Below, in pieces: positions 1 through 9,431 of a DNA stretch of 64,000 nt. The stretch is from Granulicella sp. dw_53 (GTDB lineage: Bacteria; Acidobacteriota; Terriglobia; Terriglobales; Acidobacteriaceae). A model generated the notes under the pieces. The model was not told where the DNA came from. It saw only the letters and a program-made list of their open reading frames with translations, and did not search any database. The stretch's first letter is position 1. Every line of letters begins with the position of its first letter. A program made the translations under genes and the position numbers. The stretch lies in NCBI RefSeq assembly GCF_018449545.1, contig NZ_JAAVUR010000001.1, positions 434,001-498,000 of the forward strand. Direction: 5' to 3'.

Positions 1-162
1 ATCTGGGAAGGTGCCACTGAACTCGGTCTTCGAACAATCGTCGTATACGACGAGTGTGTTGAAGTTTCCTTGGTCATGCAGATAACAATGCTGCACACAG
101 CGTTCGGTGAGCTGCCAAGTGTTGTAATTTGTCATCAAGATAGCAACTGATAGTTTCGACAT
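1..162 (-). CDS. Glycosyltransferase family 2, N-terminal part only (cut by window edge)
   Basis: The complement strand from position 162 reads an ATG preceded by a good ribosome binding site (AGGAAAG, about 4 bases upstream) and 54 codons that stay open to the window edge. The protein starts MSKLSVAILMTNYNTWQLTE and continues to a TLVVYDDCSKTEF stretch. That is the first beta strand and nucleotide-binding region of GT2 (GT-A fold) enzymes, in which a V-V-D-x-x-S pattern follows the first helix. It probably adds a sugar to a lipid-linked polysaccharide repeat unit in the cytoplasm, in line with the neighbouring exopolysaccharide genes. The DXD motif and acceptor region lie outside the window, so substrate cannot be judged. 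Confidence 0.8.
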   Translation of the reverse strand, partial: MSKLSVAILMTNYNTWQLTERCVQHCYLHDQGNFNTLVVYDDCSKTEFSGTFPD

Positions 163-660
163 TCTTTCCTTTTCTAAATGTGGAATCTATAGATATCTTC
201 AAACTAAAGCGACGGAAGTAAAGCAATACTTCCTCCAAGCAGAATAAAGCAATCACACCATAACTTGAGTGATATTCAGAATTACTCGCTGCCTTTACAT
301 ACCATCGACGATGGTGTACCGGACGGTCATAATTTTTTTTGGTAATGCGAATATCGTGAAAGCTATCCTCTCGGCCGCAACTAACTGCCGACGAATCTCT
401 CGAACGGGTACGTCGAAGGATGGCTCGCCGATGATATCGGAAGGCAATCCTTGACCGACCGCGAAGCAGCAGAAATCCTCTTTCGATTATGACGCTCCAT
501 GATTCGATCTCTCGGGAATAAGATCTAACAATCGAGGTCCTATTACTTATTCCATCTGGACAAGAGGTATGCATCCTGATAAACATTGGTTGTTCATCCA
601 GTATGCTGCTTATTTAAATCATGCCATTCAGTCGGATGGTCGAACGATAAAACCACTACT
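163..660. other. Intergenic region, no supported gene
   Basis: About 500 bases between the divergent GT2 and methyltransferase genes. It is AT-richer than the flanks. The open frames that cross it have no family signal and no ribosome binding site. It presumably holds the two divergent promoters, but I cannot place them. Confidence 0.5.
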
Positions 661-1398
661 ATGAACCCACAAACGACCACAGAACGATTTATAGAAAACT
701 ATCACACCCGCCGCCGTCGGCAATCCCTAGAGGATCCGCAAGTGAAGAAGCTTGCTTTTCGATCATTGCGACGGATTCTCGGGTTATATCTTCCCAAAGA
801 CCGCTCGGCAAATATTCTAGATATCGCCTGTGGCGAAGGTTCTTTGCTAATCTTTCTGAAAGAAAATGGTTTCACCAACTTGTCTGGTTTTGATCTCTCT
901 CCGGAGAACGTAGGCATTTGTCACCACCTTGGTCTAGACGAGGTGCAGCAGTTTGACGCTCTTCGATTGACGGAGTACCAAGGTCCAGAACAATACGACT
1001 GTATCTTCGCGATGGACATTTTGGAGCATCTGCCAAAGCAAGCGGCACTTGGATTCCTCGAGCAAGTACGACAACGACTTGCGCCTGGTGGCCGAGCTGT
1101 TTTCCAGACTCCTAATATGGGTTGCATCTTTGGGCTTTTGCCGCGATATTGCGATATCACTCATGAGTTTGCACTTACTGAGACATCGGCGGGAGATCTG
1201 TTTCTGGCCGCGGGCTTCGAGAGGACCGATGTCGAAATCCGACCAGCATGGAGCGCCGCGAGTACACTAGGGAGAATGCGGGAAGTTTATCTTAGGGTCC
1301 TGCACACTTTATTCTATCTGGCACAAAATTCAAGCAGGCCACGGATTCCTACGATGAATCTGCTGATCTGCGCGTCCCGGCCAAATCTCAACATCTAA
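661..1398 (+). CDS. Class I SAM-dependent methyltransferase
   Basis: A 245-residue protein with the class I (Rossmann) methyltransferase signature. Motif I is ILDIACGEGSLLIFL, followed by an acidic end of strand 2 (LSGFDLSPENV), then IFAMDILEHLPK (motif post-I/II) and LAPGGRAVFQTPN (motif III). This order is typical of Methyltransf_11/23-type enzymes. Such genes in polysaccharide loci usually O-methylate a sugar or acceptor; the substrate here is unknown. I chose the ATG at 661 because the frame upstream (to 586) has no conserved sequence; no strong ribosome binding site is visible. It converges on the polymerase gene, separated by a strong stem-loop. Confidence 0.8.
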   Translation: MNPQTTTERFIENYHTRRRRQSLEDPQVKKLAFRSLRRILGLYLPKDRSANILDIACGEGSLLIFLKENGFTNLSGFDLSPENVGICHHLGLDEVQQFDALRLTEYQGPEQYDCIFAMDILEHLPKQAALGFLEQVRQRLAPGGRAVFQTPNMGCIFGLLPRYCDITHEFALTETSAGDLFLAAGFERTDVEIRPAWSAASTLGRMREVYLRVLHTLFYLAQNSSRPRIPTMNLLICASRPNLNI

Positions 1399-1520
1399 AT
1401 GATGTGCTTCTATTTAGAAGCTCCTGCTAAAAGCGTTTAGATTTACATCTGTTCGCAGTGGGGCCTGGATCTTCGCGAGTCTCTTCATCGAAGGATAAAA
1501 AGCAGCCTATATCTTGTTGC

Positions 1521-1553
1521 TGTCACCGAGCCTCAAATTGAGGCTCGGTGACA
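1521..1553. terminator. Perfect 16-bp inverted repeat with 1-base centre, overlapping the polymerase stop codon
   Basis: Arms TGTCACCGAGCCTCAA and TTGAGGCTCGGTGACA are fully complementary. The structure sits between convergent genes and covers the last codons of the minus-strand polymerase gene. No immediate U-run follows on either strand, so a bidirectional terminator or mRNA 3-prime end stabiliser is inferred rather than shown. Confidence 0.6.
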
Positions 1554-2878
1554 TGTAGGCCAGCGTTTGCCGAGCCTACTCTTTTATCTAAAGAGCGTTG
1601 GTCAGATGTAGATGCGCCACCGCCAAGCACCCCAATGAAACACAAGAGCAAGATTCCGCCCAAGGTCTCATACCGGTAACTGAGGATAGGTCCCGAAACG
1701 GTAGTTACCAAAAGCTGCCAATAGACAATCAAGATAAACAATTCGTTGTGACCGCGCCGTGCATTTCGGGTTGCCTTCCACAAAACGAGCGCATAAATGT
1801 AGATTACGAGTGCCACTGCGATTACTCCGCCGTCAACCTGGGACTGAATCAATTCATTATGCGCATGTGGTGGAATCCAGTGAACGAATGTCCAATGGTC
1901 CCGGAGCGCTCTTCTCGCCCCAACAGTGTAACCATAGCCAAGAAGAGGTCTCAGTTTGATCGCCTCCCAACTCGCTTCCCATATCCGGGTTCTATCGTCG
2001 AGAGACGCAAGAGACTGGGCGGATTGCCCTCGGGCCACATATTGCATAAGTGAGCTGCTAAAGACCGAACCAATTACTGCCACGGGAACCAGGATGAAAA
2101 TAGTCCCCCACCGCAAGACCGTTTTACCAGAGAAGACAAACGCATAAAGAAGAAGCGCAATGACGAAGCTAAGTTCACCTGTACGTGCACTTGTTAAGGC
2201 CATTGTGATGAGAGCGAGCAGGCAAGCTAGCCACTTACGAGGGCGGCTGCTGAAAAAAAATAACGCATAGAAGAAGCCTACGCCTGCAAGCATCGCAAGT
2301 TTTCCAGGATGAACAAACTGTCCACCTAGTTGTCTGAAAGGTGTAGAGCTCTCGTCAGAACCTCCATAGACCTGAGCGGGCATAATCGGAAGAACGATCC
2401 ACACCATGGCAATCCAGATCCAACAGGCGCGCCCGATCAGTCTGACCATGAGTTCTGTTGCTTGCTGTGGAGAAGTGCGCGAGTATAAGGCCACCACAAG
2501 AAGAAATGCCACTGCCCATTGACACAGATAATAAAACGAAAGTAGTAAATCTATCCTTGCCGGTGGAGCGAGGTGAAATTCTGGCTGCAACAGGGAAGCT
2601 AGAGCGAACTGTAAGAACAATACTACCCAAAGCCAGAGCGAGATATTGATCCGGCGATAAATGAGAGGACGCCGCTCTAGCAATAACATGACGACAAGCA
2701 AATACCCACTGACCAACGTCTGGACGGTCATAGCGATGGATGTGAAATTAAATGGATTTGAGATTCTCCCCGTCATGTCGAAGTGTATGAAGTTTGGCAT
2801 GCTTACGATATAAGCGAGGGTAAGCCAGTAGAGAAGAGGATACTGGTGATCAGTAAAAGTAGCTTGAGCTTTCGCCAT
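1523..2878 (-). CDS. O-antigen ligase/polymerase-like membrane protein (Wzy type)
   Basis: About 451 residues, almost all hydrophobic segments (ten or more predicted membrane helices). A large periplasmic loop near residues 300-370 carries DDRTRIWEASWEAI, RPLLGYGYTVG and PPHAHNELIQ. These are the hallmarks of the Wzy_C/O-antigen ligase family, where the His in the HAHN segment is important. It likely polymerises repeat units on undecaprenyl pyrophosphate at the outer face of the inner membrane. The ATG at 2878 has an AGGTC ribosome binding site 5 bases upstream; a start at 2911 is possible but lacks one. It lies downstream of the Wza and Wzc genes on the same strand. Confidence 0.85.
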   Translation of the reverse strand: MAKAQATFTDHQYPLLYWLTLAYIVSMPNFIHFDMTGRISNPFNFTSIAMTVQTLVSGYLLVVMLLLERRPLIYRRINISLWLWVVLFLQFALASLLQPEFHLAPPARIDLLLSFYYLCQWAVAFLLVVALYSRTSPQQATELMVRLIGRACWIWIAMVWIVLPIMPAQVYGGSDESSTPFRQLGGQFVHPGKLAMLAGVGFFYALFFFSSRPRKWLACLLALITMALTSARTGELSFVIALLLYAFVFSGKTVLRWGTIFILVPVAVIGSVFSSSLMQYVARGQSAQSLASLDDRTRIWEASWEAIKLRPLLGYGYTVGARRALRDHWTFVHWIPPHAHNELIQSQVDGGVIAVALVIYIYALVLWKATRNARRGHNELFILIVYWQLLVTTVSGPILSYRYETLGGILLLCFIGVLGGGASTSDQRSLDKRVGSANAGLHVTEPQFEAR

Positions 2879-3023
2879 TGAGACCTGTTCTGAACATATG
2901 GAATCGTGCAAAATTATGGAATGAGAACAACTCGACGGTTCTGGAGTAAGTAGAGTCAGAAGTACCCTTAACGACTGTATATTTAGCTTTCAGCAGCTGT
3001 TCACTTGTATCGACAGTGCTAGC

Positions 3024-4052
3024 TCAATAACCACGATAAACGGCAGCATTGGCAGCAGTTGCAACCAATCCCGCAGTTAGAATGCTTTTTATCTTGCTTA
3101 CGGGAACATAGATCACGTCCTCAGCTTGCAAGCGAGGGGATGGGACCTTTCCTTTGACGATGCTCCGATAAGGGACATCTATCTCCTTGACCTTTCCATC
3201 AGGAAGCTTGCGAATTAGCTTCATGGAACCTACAGCCGCCTGTGTGCTCGTCCCGTATGCCAGCGAAAGGGCCTGTGTCAGGTCCAATTCACCCCCTTCT
3301 TGCATAATGTACCCACCAGGTCGATTGACGCTGCCTAAGACATAGACGATTCCCGCACGCCGCACCGTCACCGTATCTCCTGGAAGGACGAGACTATTCG
3401 TCTGAATCGTATCGTTCTTGTCTCGAGAGTAACGAATGATATCCTGTCGTAGAGAGGGTGTTGCATGTCTAATTTCGATGGTATTGCCGGCATATTGAGT
3501 CTCACCACCCGCGAGGGCGATGACATCAGCGAGATTGTGCGGCGCAAGTAGTTCCATTCGCCCCGGATTATGTACTTCGCCGAGGACACTCACGCTCATA
3601 CCGGCATATTGCGTGATATTGAGATTGACCTGTGGGTTGTTGAGAATCTTGGCGCTTTGCAGCCTCTGTGAGATCAAAGAAGCGGCCCCCGTCAAGGTCT
3701 CACCCGAAACGTGAATTGCCCCGACCATAGGTACATTCACATTTCCATCAACATTGATACGTAAGTCGGCCGAGAACTCTGGGGCATCATAAACCTCCAT
3801 ATTAAGCAGAAAACCAGGTGAAAGTTTCAGATTTGCAAAATCTTCAGGGACGGCTGATACCGAAGAGAGTGGCCTCCTTCCGCTTGTGCCGTTGTTACCA
3901 GAAAGAATAGGGGCAGTATCGAAGCTGCTTGTGCCTCCAACTTTTGGGGCACCAAAACCCTGCTGAGCAATGGCACTCACGCAAGCGAGCGCAAACAGAC
4001 CTACAATCGCTAAGCCGACTCTGACATGCGGAAAGAGATGAGACAAGGGCAT
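3024..4052 (-). CDS. Polysaccharide export protein (Wza-like, Poly_export plus SLBB domains)
   Basis: A protein of 342 residues starting at the ATG 4052, four bases after the stop of the Wzc-like gene. Its ribosome binding site (AAGGTG) lies inside the end of that gene, so translation is probably coupled. Residues 1-30 form a Sec signal peptide ending near SAIAQ. A Poly_export domain follows (LSPGFLLNMEVYDAPEFS...RINVDGNVNVPMVGAIHVSG), then SLBB segments (VSVLGEVHNPGRMELL and VYVLGSVNRPGGYIM). The family forms the outer-membrane or periplasmic export channel. There is no obvious lipobox cysteine, unlike E. coli Wza. A longer frame to 4247 overlaps the Wzc gene and is unlikely to be used. Confidence 0.9.
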   Translation of the reverse strand: MPLSHLFPHVRVGLAIVGLFALACVSAIAQQGFGAPKVGGTSSFDTAPILSGNNGTSGRRPLSSVSAVPEDFANLKLSPGFLLNMEVYDAPEFSADLRINVDGNVNVPMVGAIHVSGETLTGAASLISQRLQSAKILNNPQVNLNITQYAGMSVSVLGEVHNPGRMELLAPHNLADVIALAGGETQYAGNTIEIRHATPSLRQDIIRYSRDKNDTIQTNSLVLPGDTVTVRRAGIVYVLGSVNRPGGYIMQEGGELDLTQALSLAYGTSTQAAVGSMKLIRKLPDGKVKEIDVPYRSIVKGKVPSPRLQAEDVIYVPVSKIKSILTAGLVATAANAAVYRGY

Positions 4053-4056
4053 CGGT

Positions 4057-6342
4057 TTAGGCACCTTTCTGTCGTGTATACGCGTAGTTATGAAAACCAT
4101 CCAGAGTGGGATTGCGAACATCATTGAGGATAATGCCGATTGTCGGGGTACCGGTTTTGCGTAAAGTATTGACCGAAGAGGAGAAGATCGGACGCGTGGT
4201 ACGTCTCGAACGAAGCACGGTGATTGTACCTGTAGCTTTTGACGCAATGATTGAGGCGTCCGCCACAGATAGAACAGGAGGGCTGTCGATCAAAACATAG
4301 TCATAATGGCGGGCGCACGAGGCTAAGAGAGATGCGAAGGCCTCGGAATCAAAGAACTCCGCTGGGAACTCTCGCAGTTGACCCGCAGGAAGTATGAACA
4401 ACGTCGATAATGCAGCATGCTGCACAATGCCTTTAACTTCCGGTCCTATAACTGGAGTTTGCAAATCCCCCAGTCCAGGGGCAATCTCACATCCGAATAG
4501 ACGGTGAAGTTCCGGGTTCCGGAGATCCCCGTCGATCAAGAGCACACGGGCACCATGTTGCGCAAACGCTACACCCAAATTGAATGTGACTGTAGTCTTT
4601 CCATCGCCTCCCAAGGGACTAGTGACTAAGAAAATTTTTTGACTATACGAGGCTGTTTCCAAAGTGATCGATGTTCGAAGTGTTCGGAATCCCTCGGAGA
4701 ATGGGGACTTTGGAGCATGGATGAGCTTACTGCCTATGGCATCGCTCTCATCTTGTCCTTGTAACTGGATGCTTGGGATATAGGCGAACGCGGTAAGGTT
4801 CGCTACTTCCCCTAGATCGTTCGAGGTTCGCACTGTTTCGTCGAGGCTCTCACGCAGGAATGCAGATGAGATACCGAAAAGCAAACTGGCAGCCGCGAGG
4901 GCGGGGAGCACCATCTCCCACTTAGGAAAGGCTGGTATTCCGGCGGGACGCGCCTGCTCTACTAGATCAATGCGGGTCGCTCGGACACCCGAGGCCAAAC
5001 TCGCGGTCTGTAGCTTTGAAAAGAGACTCTCATAGAGAGCACGGTTTGAGTATGCCTCTTGTGCCAGAACCTGGAGCTGCACAGTATCGTCCGCTAAAGA
5101 ATTGGCGGAGGATTGCTGTTTAGTGAACTGCTGACGAATAGTACCTTCGTTATTCTTTGCATAAAGGTAGGCATTTTCAGCGCGCTTGCTAATCCGTTGG
5201 AGCTCGGCCTTGAGTTGTTGTCGAACGGCTTCAAGCTGCTGCTGCGTTTGTGTAAGTCGAGGATTGTTCGCACCGTACTTTACAGCATCTGCTGCGTAGC
5301 CTTGAATGAGTGCTACTTCCTGAGCGCGCAATGAGCGCACCAACTGAATTCCACCATCCGCAGTAAGAGCACCCGGTCCACCGCCTTCAGCGCTGGATAT
5401 ACTCATGGATCCAAGACCAAGAACAACCTCAGGGTCTTGGGTCTGAACCAGACGATAGAGGGTTTCAGTAGAGATGCGGTTCGCTTCAGCTGCTGTAAGC
5501 TCTTGATTCAAACCGAAGAGCCGCTCCGTCACTGTATTTTTTGGAGAAATGGTAACGCTGCTAGCACCTTCACCTGTTGATGATCCCGTGATCTGGATGC
5601 CGGCAAGACCGGTCTTTCGCTCGTAGTTGGCGAGTTTCTGCTCAGAGTCCTCAACTTGCTTCTTCAGGTCGTCGAGTTCTTTTTGTAGCCAGTATGAGAC
5701 CTGGATCGTTGATTTCTGCCGACGTTCCAGATTGTTCTCAATGAAACGACGCGATAGAGTGTTTGTTACATCAGCAGCGACATTCGCATCAGGGTCCGAA
5801 AATGTGACATTGATAAGACGAGTGTTATCTGGCGACTCGACTTTGAGATTATTTTCGAAGATCTTGATTGCCTTTTGCTGTGTCTTCGGGGCTTGGTTGA
5901 GAGGCTTGCCTTGTTCGAGAGAGTCCACGGCCTTGCGATAGAGTGGTTTACTTATTAAGTTAAGATCCTGGATGACTCCTAATGCGAGTCCGTCGCTCTG
6001 AAGGATTGTAATAGCTGTGTTGATATCCATTTTTATCTCATCGGCTGTGGGAGGAGGACCTGTTCCCGGAGTCGCTGTACTTTCCTCGCTTTCGGCCCTG
6101 TTAATCTCGATCGAGGCCAACGAGCTATACCGTGGGGTTAACAAGAGGCAGACAAGTATGCCGAGAACCAACGTGGCCAAAGTCACAATGGAGACCACCC
6201 TCCAGCGTCGACGCAGAATCCGAAATAACCCAGGGAGCGTTTGATTTTCAGCAGGCGTGGAGCTATCGGACAGCGCTGTGCTGAGCGGAATTGAGGGATA
6301 TTGTCGTCGACTTAGAGAAAAATCTGTATCAAGATGATCCAT
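4057..6342 (-). CDS. wzc: Wzz/Wzc-type polysaccharide co-polymerase with BY-kinase domain
   Basis: 761 residues. The N-terminal Wzz domain has one membrane helix near residues 50-72, then comes a long periplasmic coiled coil and a second helix near residues 475-495 (MVLPALAAASLLFGISSAF). The cytoplasmic kinase has Walker A GGDGKTT (578-584), Walker A-prime LLIDGD (601-606) and Walker B YVLIDSPP (682-689). The class controls chain length and export through autophosphorylation. The C-terminal tail holds only two tyrosines (HNYAYTRQ), fewer than the Tyr cluster of enterobacterial Wzc. AAGGATAGAGA upstream of 6342 serves as ribosome binding site. It is the first gene of a pair with the Wza-like gene. 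Confidence 0.92.
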   Translation of the reverse strand: MDHLDTDFSLSRRQYPSIPLSTALSDSSTPAENQTLPGLFRILRRRWRVVSIVTLATLVLGILVCLLLTPRYSSLASIEINRAESEESTATPGTGPPPTADEIKMDINTAITILQSDGLALGVIQDLNLISKPLYRKAVDSLEQGKPLNQAPKTQQKAIKIFENNLKVESPDNTRLINVTFSDPDANVAADVTNTLSRRFIENNLERRQKSTIQVSYWLQKELDDLKKQVEDSEQKLANYERKTGLAGIQITGSSTGEGASSVTISPKNTVTERLFGLNQELTAAEANRISTETLYRLVQTQDPEVVLGLGSMSISSAEGGGPGALTADGGIQLVRSLRAQEVALIQGYAADAVKYGANNPRLTQTQQQLEAVRQQLKAELQRISKRAENAYLYAKNNEGTIRQQFTKQQSSANSLADDTVQLQVLAQEAYSNRALYESLFSKLQTASLASGVRATRIDLVEQARPAGIPAFPKWEMVLPALAAASLLFGISSAFLRESLDETVRTSNDLGEVANLTAFAYIPSIQLQGQDESDAIGSKLIHAPKSPFSEGFRTLRTSITLETASYSQKIFLVTSPLGGDGKTTVTFNLGVAFAQHGARVLLIDGDLRNPELHRLFGCEIAPGLGDLQTPVIGPEVKGIVQHAALSTLFILPAGQLREFPAEFFDSEAFASLLASCARHYDYVLIDSPPVLSVADASIIASKATGTITVLRSRRTTRPIFSSSVNTLRKTGTPTIGIILNDVRNPTLDGFHNYAYTRQKGA

Positions 6343-6459
6343 AACTTGTATCTCTATCCTTTAGGAAGCGATCCGCACCAAATATCCACTGCTATAGTCG
6401 CCGTCCGAACGGAGACTCTTCTAAAACCCGCATTAAGTCTCTGGCTTTGAGGTTAGAGA

Positions 6460-7644
6460 TTATGAGCCAATCATTTGGTATTGCGTCATTTCCTTCTGAG
6501 CTTCCACTCCGATAATCTTGGCAAAAGAATGGTAGGTGGTGTCGAGACTGAACATGTCGTGAAAACGTCTGCGACTTTCATCGGCCATATTCGATCTAAG
6601 AGAATTATTGGATATGATCTTTGCTATCGCTATTGAGAGATCCACCTCATCTCCCGGAGTGACAAGATATCCTGTTACTCCATCGACAATCTGCTCCGGA
6701 ATGCCACCGCATCGACTTCCTACAACGGGCGTACCTGCTGCCATCGACTCTACCACCACACATCCAAAAGGCTCGGGCAGAACGGAGGGAACAACAGTCA
6801 GGTCAAAGGCCGCATAGACATCCCGCAAACGTTCTAGATCCCCCGTAAAAAAGAAGCGGTCTTCTAGTCTCTTCTCTCGAATAAGTTGATGAAGACGGAC
6901 GAGATGATCTTCGTTTCCCAAAGCACAAGATCCAACGATGACGTAGCGGATATCGGGGAATTCTTTCGCGAGTAGGGCTGCCGCCTGCACTAGCACCTCC
7001 TGACCTTTTCGCACCCATTTGATCCGTCCGACCACGCCTACAAGAAATTTTGGGTTGCCAAGATTGGACCGAAATCGGAGTGCATTATTTATTTCAACCA
7101 TCCCCGACTCGGCATCAAGACCGTTGTAGATGACCTTGCACTTCTGTTGAAGACGAGGAATAAATTGCTGTCGGGTGGCTTCCGAGTTTGTAATAATTGT
7201 CGTCGAGAGCAGAGCAACATATCGCTGATAAGTCTTCCAGAACGACGGAAATTCCGAGAAGAACTCTCGTATGTGCCAGAAATGCCTGCGACCGGTCAGT
7301 CGGGCTGCCATAGCAGAAGCAGGAATCACCGAGGTATTTGTGTGAACTGCGTCGATTTGATATTCACGAATCACCCTTGCGAGCCAGAGGACGGATGCGA
7401 AAAAATTTGATACGAACTTAAGTTGCCCGCGCAGGGAACCCAGCTGAGCACGATCGATGATCGCGAGCGAAGGGAAAATATGTACCCGGATTTTAGAATC
7501 GCGAAGTTTGTCCGCCAAGGGACCAGGGCAGGGAAGCACCACATGAACTTTATGATCGTCCGCGACTAACCTGCGCACCAACCTGAGAAGGCTTTGACTA
7601 GCTCCATAGACATCGGCGGAGTTATGCACTGAAAGGAGGACCAT
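6460..7644 (-). CDS. Glycosyltransferase family 4
   Basis: 394 residues with the GT-B fold. The N-terminal Glyco_transf_4-like domain begins VLLSVHNSADVYGASQSLLR. The C-terminal domain shows VGVVGRIKWVRKGQEVLVQA, FFTGDLERLRDVYAAFDLTVVPSVLPEPFGCVVVE and MAAGTPVVGSRCGGIPEQI. The E-x7-E-type motif in the last stretch binds the nucleotide sugar in retaining GT4 enzymes. It is probably a cytoplasmic enzyme adding a sugar to the exopolysaccharide repeat unit. It lies 117 bases upstream of the Wzc gene on the same strand. The sugar donor is unknown. Confidence 0.88.
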   Translation of the reverse strand: MVLLSVHNSADVYGASQSLLRLVRRLVADDHKVHVVLPCPGPLADKLRDSKIRVHIFPSLAIIDRAQLGSLRGQLKFVSNFFASVLWLARVIREYQIDAVHTNTSVIPASAMAARLTGRRHFWHIREFFSEFPSFWKTYQRYVALLSTTIITNSEATRQQFIPRLQQKCKVIYNGLDAESGMVEINNALRFRSNLGNPKFLVGVVGRIKWVRKGQEVLVQAAALLAKEFPDIRYVIVGSCALGNEDHLVRLHQLIREKRLEDRFFFTGDLERLRDVYAAFDLTVVPSVLPEPFGCVVVESMAAGTPVVGSRCGGIPEQIVDGVTGYLVTPGDEVDLSIAIAKIISNNSLRSNMADESRRRFHDMFSLDTTYHSFAKIIGVEAQKEMTQYQMIGS

Positions 7645-8039
7645 GGCTACCTACCCGAGTTGAGATGTTGGCGCGGTTAGGAATATCAAGTACAACACTT
7701 GCTTTAGCCTTGAAAGTCCTCGGCAGCGCATCATTGGGTTGTAGCGGCGCGAAAACAAACCAGGATGGTTCACTTGTCACCTCGCGATAGTGTTGTGGCA
7801 CAGTGCAGAGATTCTCGATTGTCTTGTTTGGTGTTGAGTGTGTGAGTGTATCAAGCAACCAGACTCATAGCTATGAAAACGCAGTGCTGTCTTGAGATTT
7901 CGGAGCGGACGACCCAAATTGGAACAAGTATCAATGCGACGCTAGAGTAATTACGCTCTAAGGGGATATAAGCCTGTATCGACAGGTTGAGACGACCGAC
8001 TTACTTTAGAGAAAATGAGATCGCATGTAGAACATATGC
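7645..8039. other. Intergenic region, no supported gene
   Basis: About 395 bases between the flippase and GT4 genes, both on the minus strand. A 78-codon open frame crosses it but overlaps the GT4 start and has no recognisable family or ribosome binding site. It probably contains the GT4-Wzc-Wza promoter; nothing specific can be located. Confidence 0.4.
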
Positions 8040-9431
8040 TTACACTTCCGAAACAAGAGCGACTTGTTCCAATGACTCTCGCCTCATTTTTTTTACTCTA
8101 AAGATAAGTGCAAATCCAATCACTCCCTGAAAAATAAGTTGCGTGCCAAGCATACCTAGAATTACTCCCTCTAGGCCAAGTTGCCGGGCGAAGGGACCGG
8201 CTAGCAAAACCGAAAAAGCGATCATTATGGGATACGCCCAAAAGATAGGCAGCGTATATTCGAGTGCCAATAAACCTGCCCTCAATGGACCTGCAACAAA
8301 TATGACCAAGTAGAGCAATGCATATAGGCGGAGTACGTGGCCATTGGAAGAGTACTTTTCGCCGTACGCCAACTCCAACCAGAATCGGGGAAACGATGCA
8401 ATCAAAGCGGTAAAGGCCAGAGACACTCCACCCCAACGGAGGAAGACTTTTTTGAGGTAACACAGCATGCCATCAGAACCCTTTTGGTACATTTGACGGG
8501 CTGCTTCTGCTGGAACGATATTGTCTAATCCTAGTATCCAAATATGAGCCACTGCGACGATGTTCTGCGAGGCACGAAGGACCGCAGAGGCAGCGGCGCC
8601 ATAGTAGAACGGCGCCGACATCAAAAATAAGTTGGTAGCGCCCCACTGCATAAAGGCAGTCGGGGCAAGCCAACGAGACATCTTCCAATGTCTCTTCAGA
8701 ACTTCTCTCATCGAATGAACGTCGAAACGCGTCGGCCCATACTTCACCATGAAGGGCAGAAAACCTCCGAAGGAGGTTCCGGCAACAATCCACAGCGCCG
8801 AAGTGATCGTCGCTCTATGACTATGACTTAGCCAAAAGATGATCGGCAACTGTAAGCCATAACTTACCAGATCACTTCCGAGCGCCCAACTGCTCTTGCC
8901 GATGCAAAAGAAGTAACGCCGTATGAAGTCTTGGAGCAGATATGTGCTCGTCGCTGCGCTCAGCGGGCCGGCGATGTTGCCAACATTCCAGCTGGGAAAA
9001 TATCTGGTGGAGAGGGCGACCGCAATAAGTACCACCAGGGCCGCCAACGAAGCAAATATCAATTCCTGAAGAAGCACAGAACCGAAGTAGGCAGGACGTT
9101 CTGGCGTCTCCTGCTTGGGCCCAACGCTCATCATTGGAGTGATAATCAAAGCATATTGTAGGCTGTTTGCAAACAATACAGCCAACCAGGCGAGTGCAAA
9201 TACTCCATAGTCTCGAAGGCTGAATCCACGGGCGAGCAGGATATTTGTGCCGAAGTTCGCACCGCTAACAAGTATCTGATCCAAGAGTGCGGCCGGAGTA
9301 CGACTATTACGTAACCGGCCCAAACCTCGGCGAAGAACAGCAAGAGATGGTGCAGCGTCTTCCATCTTGGATTGCACGTATGAGTACTCCGGGTTTGCGA
9401 AAAAGTAAGATTCAGTGAGCCTGCGCCGCAC
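8040..9431 (-). CDS. Wzx-like flippase (polysaccharide biosynthesis/MATE-type exporter)
   Basis: 463 residues with about twelve hydrophobic segments and the opening pattern LLDQILVSGANFGTNILLARG, characteristic of the MVF/PST superfamily of lipid-linked oligosaccharide flippases. It would move undecaprenyl-linked repeat units across the inner membrane for the Wzy-like polymerase. The chosen GTG start at 9431 overlaps the end of the beta-helix protein gene by 20 bases. An in-frame ATG at 9365 is an equally plausible start, since neither has a clear ribosome binding site. The C-terminus ends in a short basic cytoplasmic tail. Confidence 0.85.
   Translation of the reverse strand: MRRRLTESYFFANPEYSYVQSKMEDAAPSLAVLRRGLGRLRNSRTPAALLDQILVSGANFGTNILLARGFSLRDYGVFALAWLAVLFANSLQYALIITPMMSVGPKQETPERPAYFGSVLLQELIFASLAALVVLIAVALSTRYFPSWNVGNIAGPLSAATSTYLLQDFIRRYFFCIGKSSWALGSDLVSYGLQLPIIFWLSHSHRATITSALWIVAGTSFGGFLPFMVKYGPTRFDVHSMREVLKRHWKMSRWLAPTAFMQWGATNLFLMSAPFYYGAAASAVLRASQNIVAVAHIWILGLDNIVPAEAARQMYQKGSDGMLCYLKKVFLRWGGVSLAFTALIASFPRFWLELAYGEKYSSNGHVLRLYALLYLVIFVAGPLRAGLLALEYTLPIFWAYPIMIAFSVLLAGPFARQLGLEGVILGMLGTQLIFQGVIGFALIFRVKKMRRESLEQVALVSEV

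Noticed and set aside
7622..7858. 78-codon minus-strand frame upstream of the GT4 gene
   Set aside because: It overlaps the GT4 start, has no ribosome binding site and no recognisable motif.
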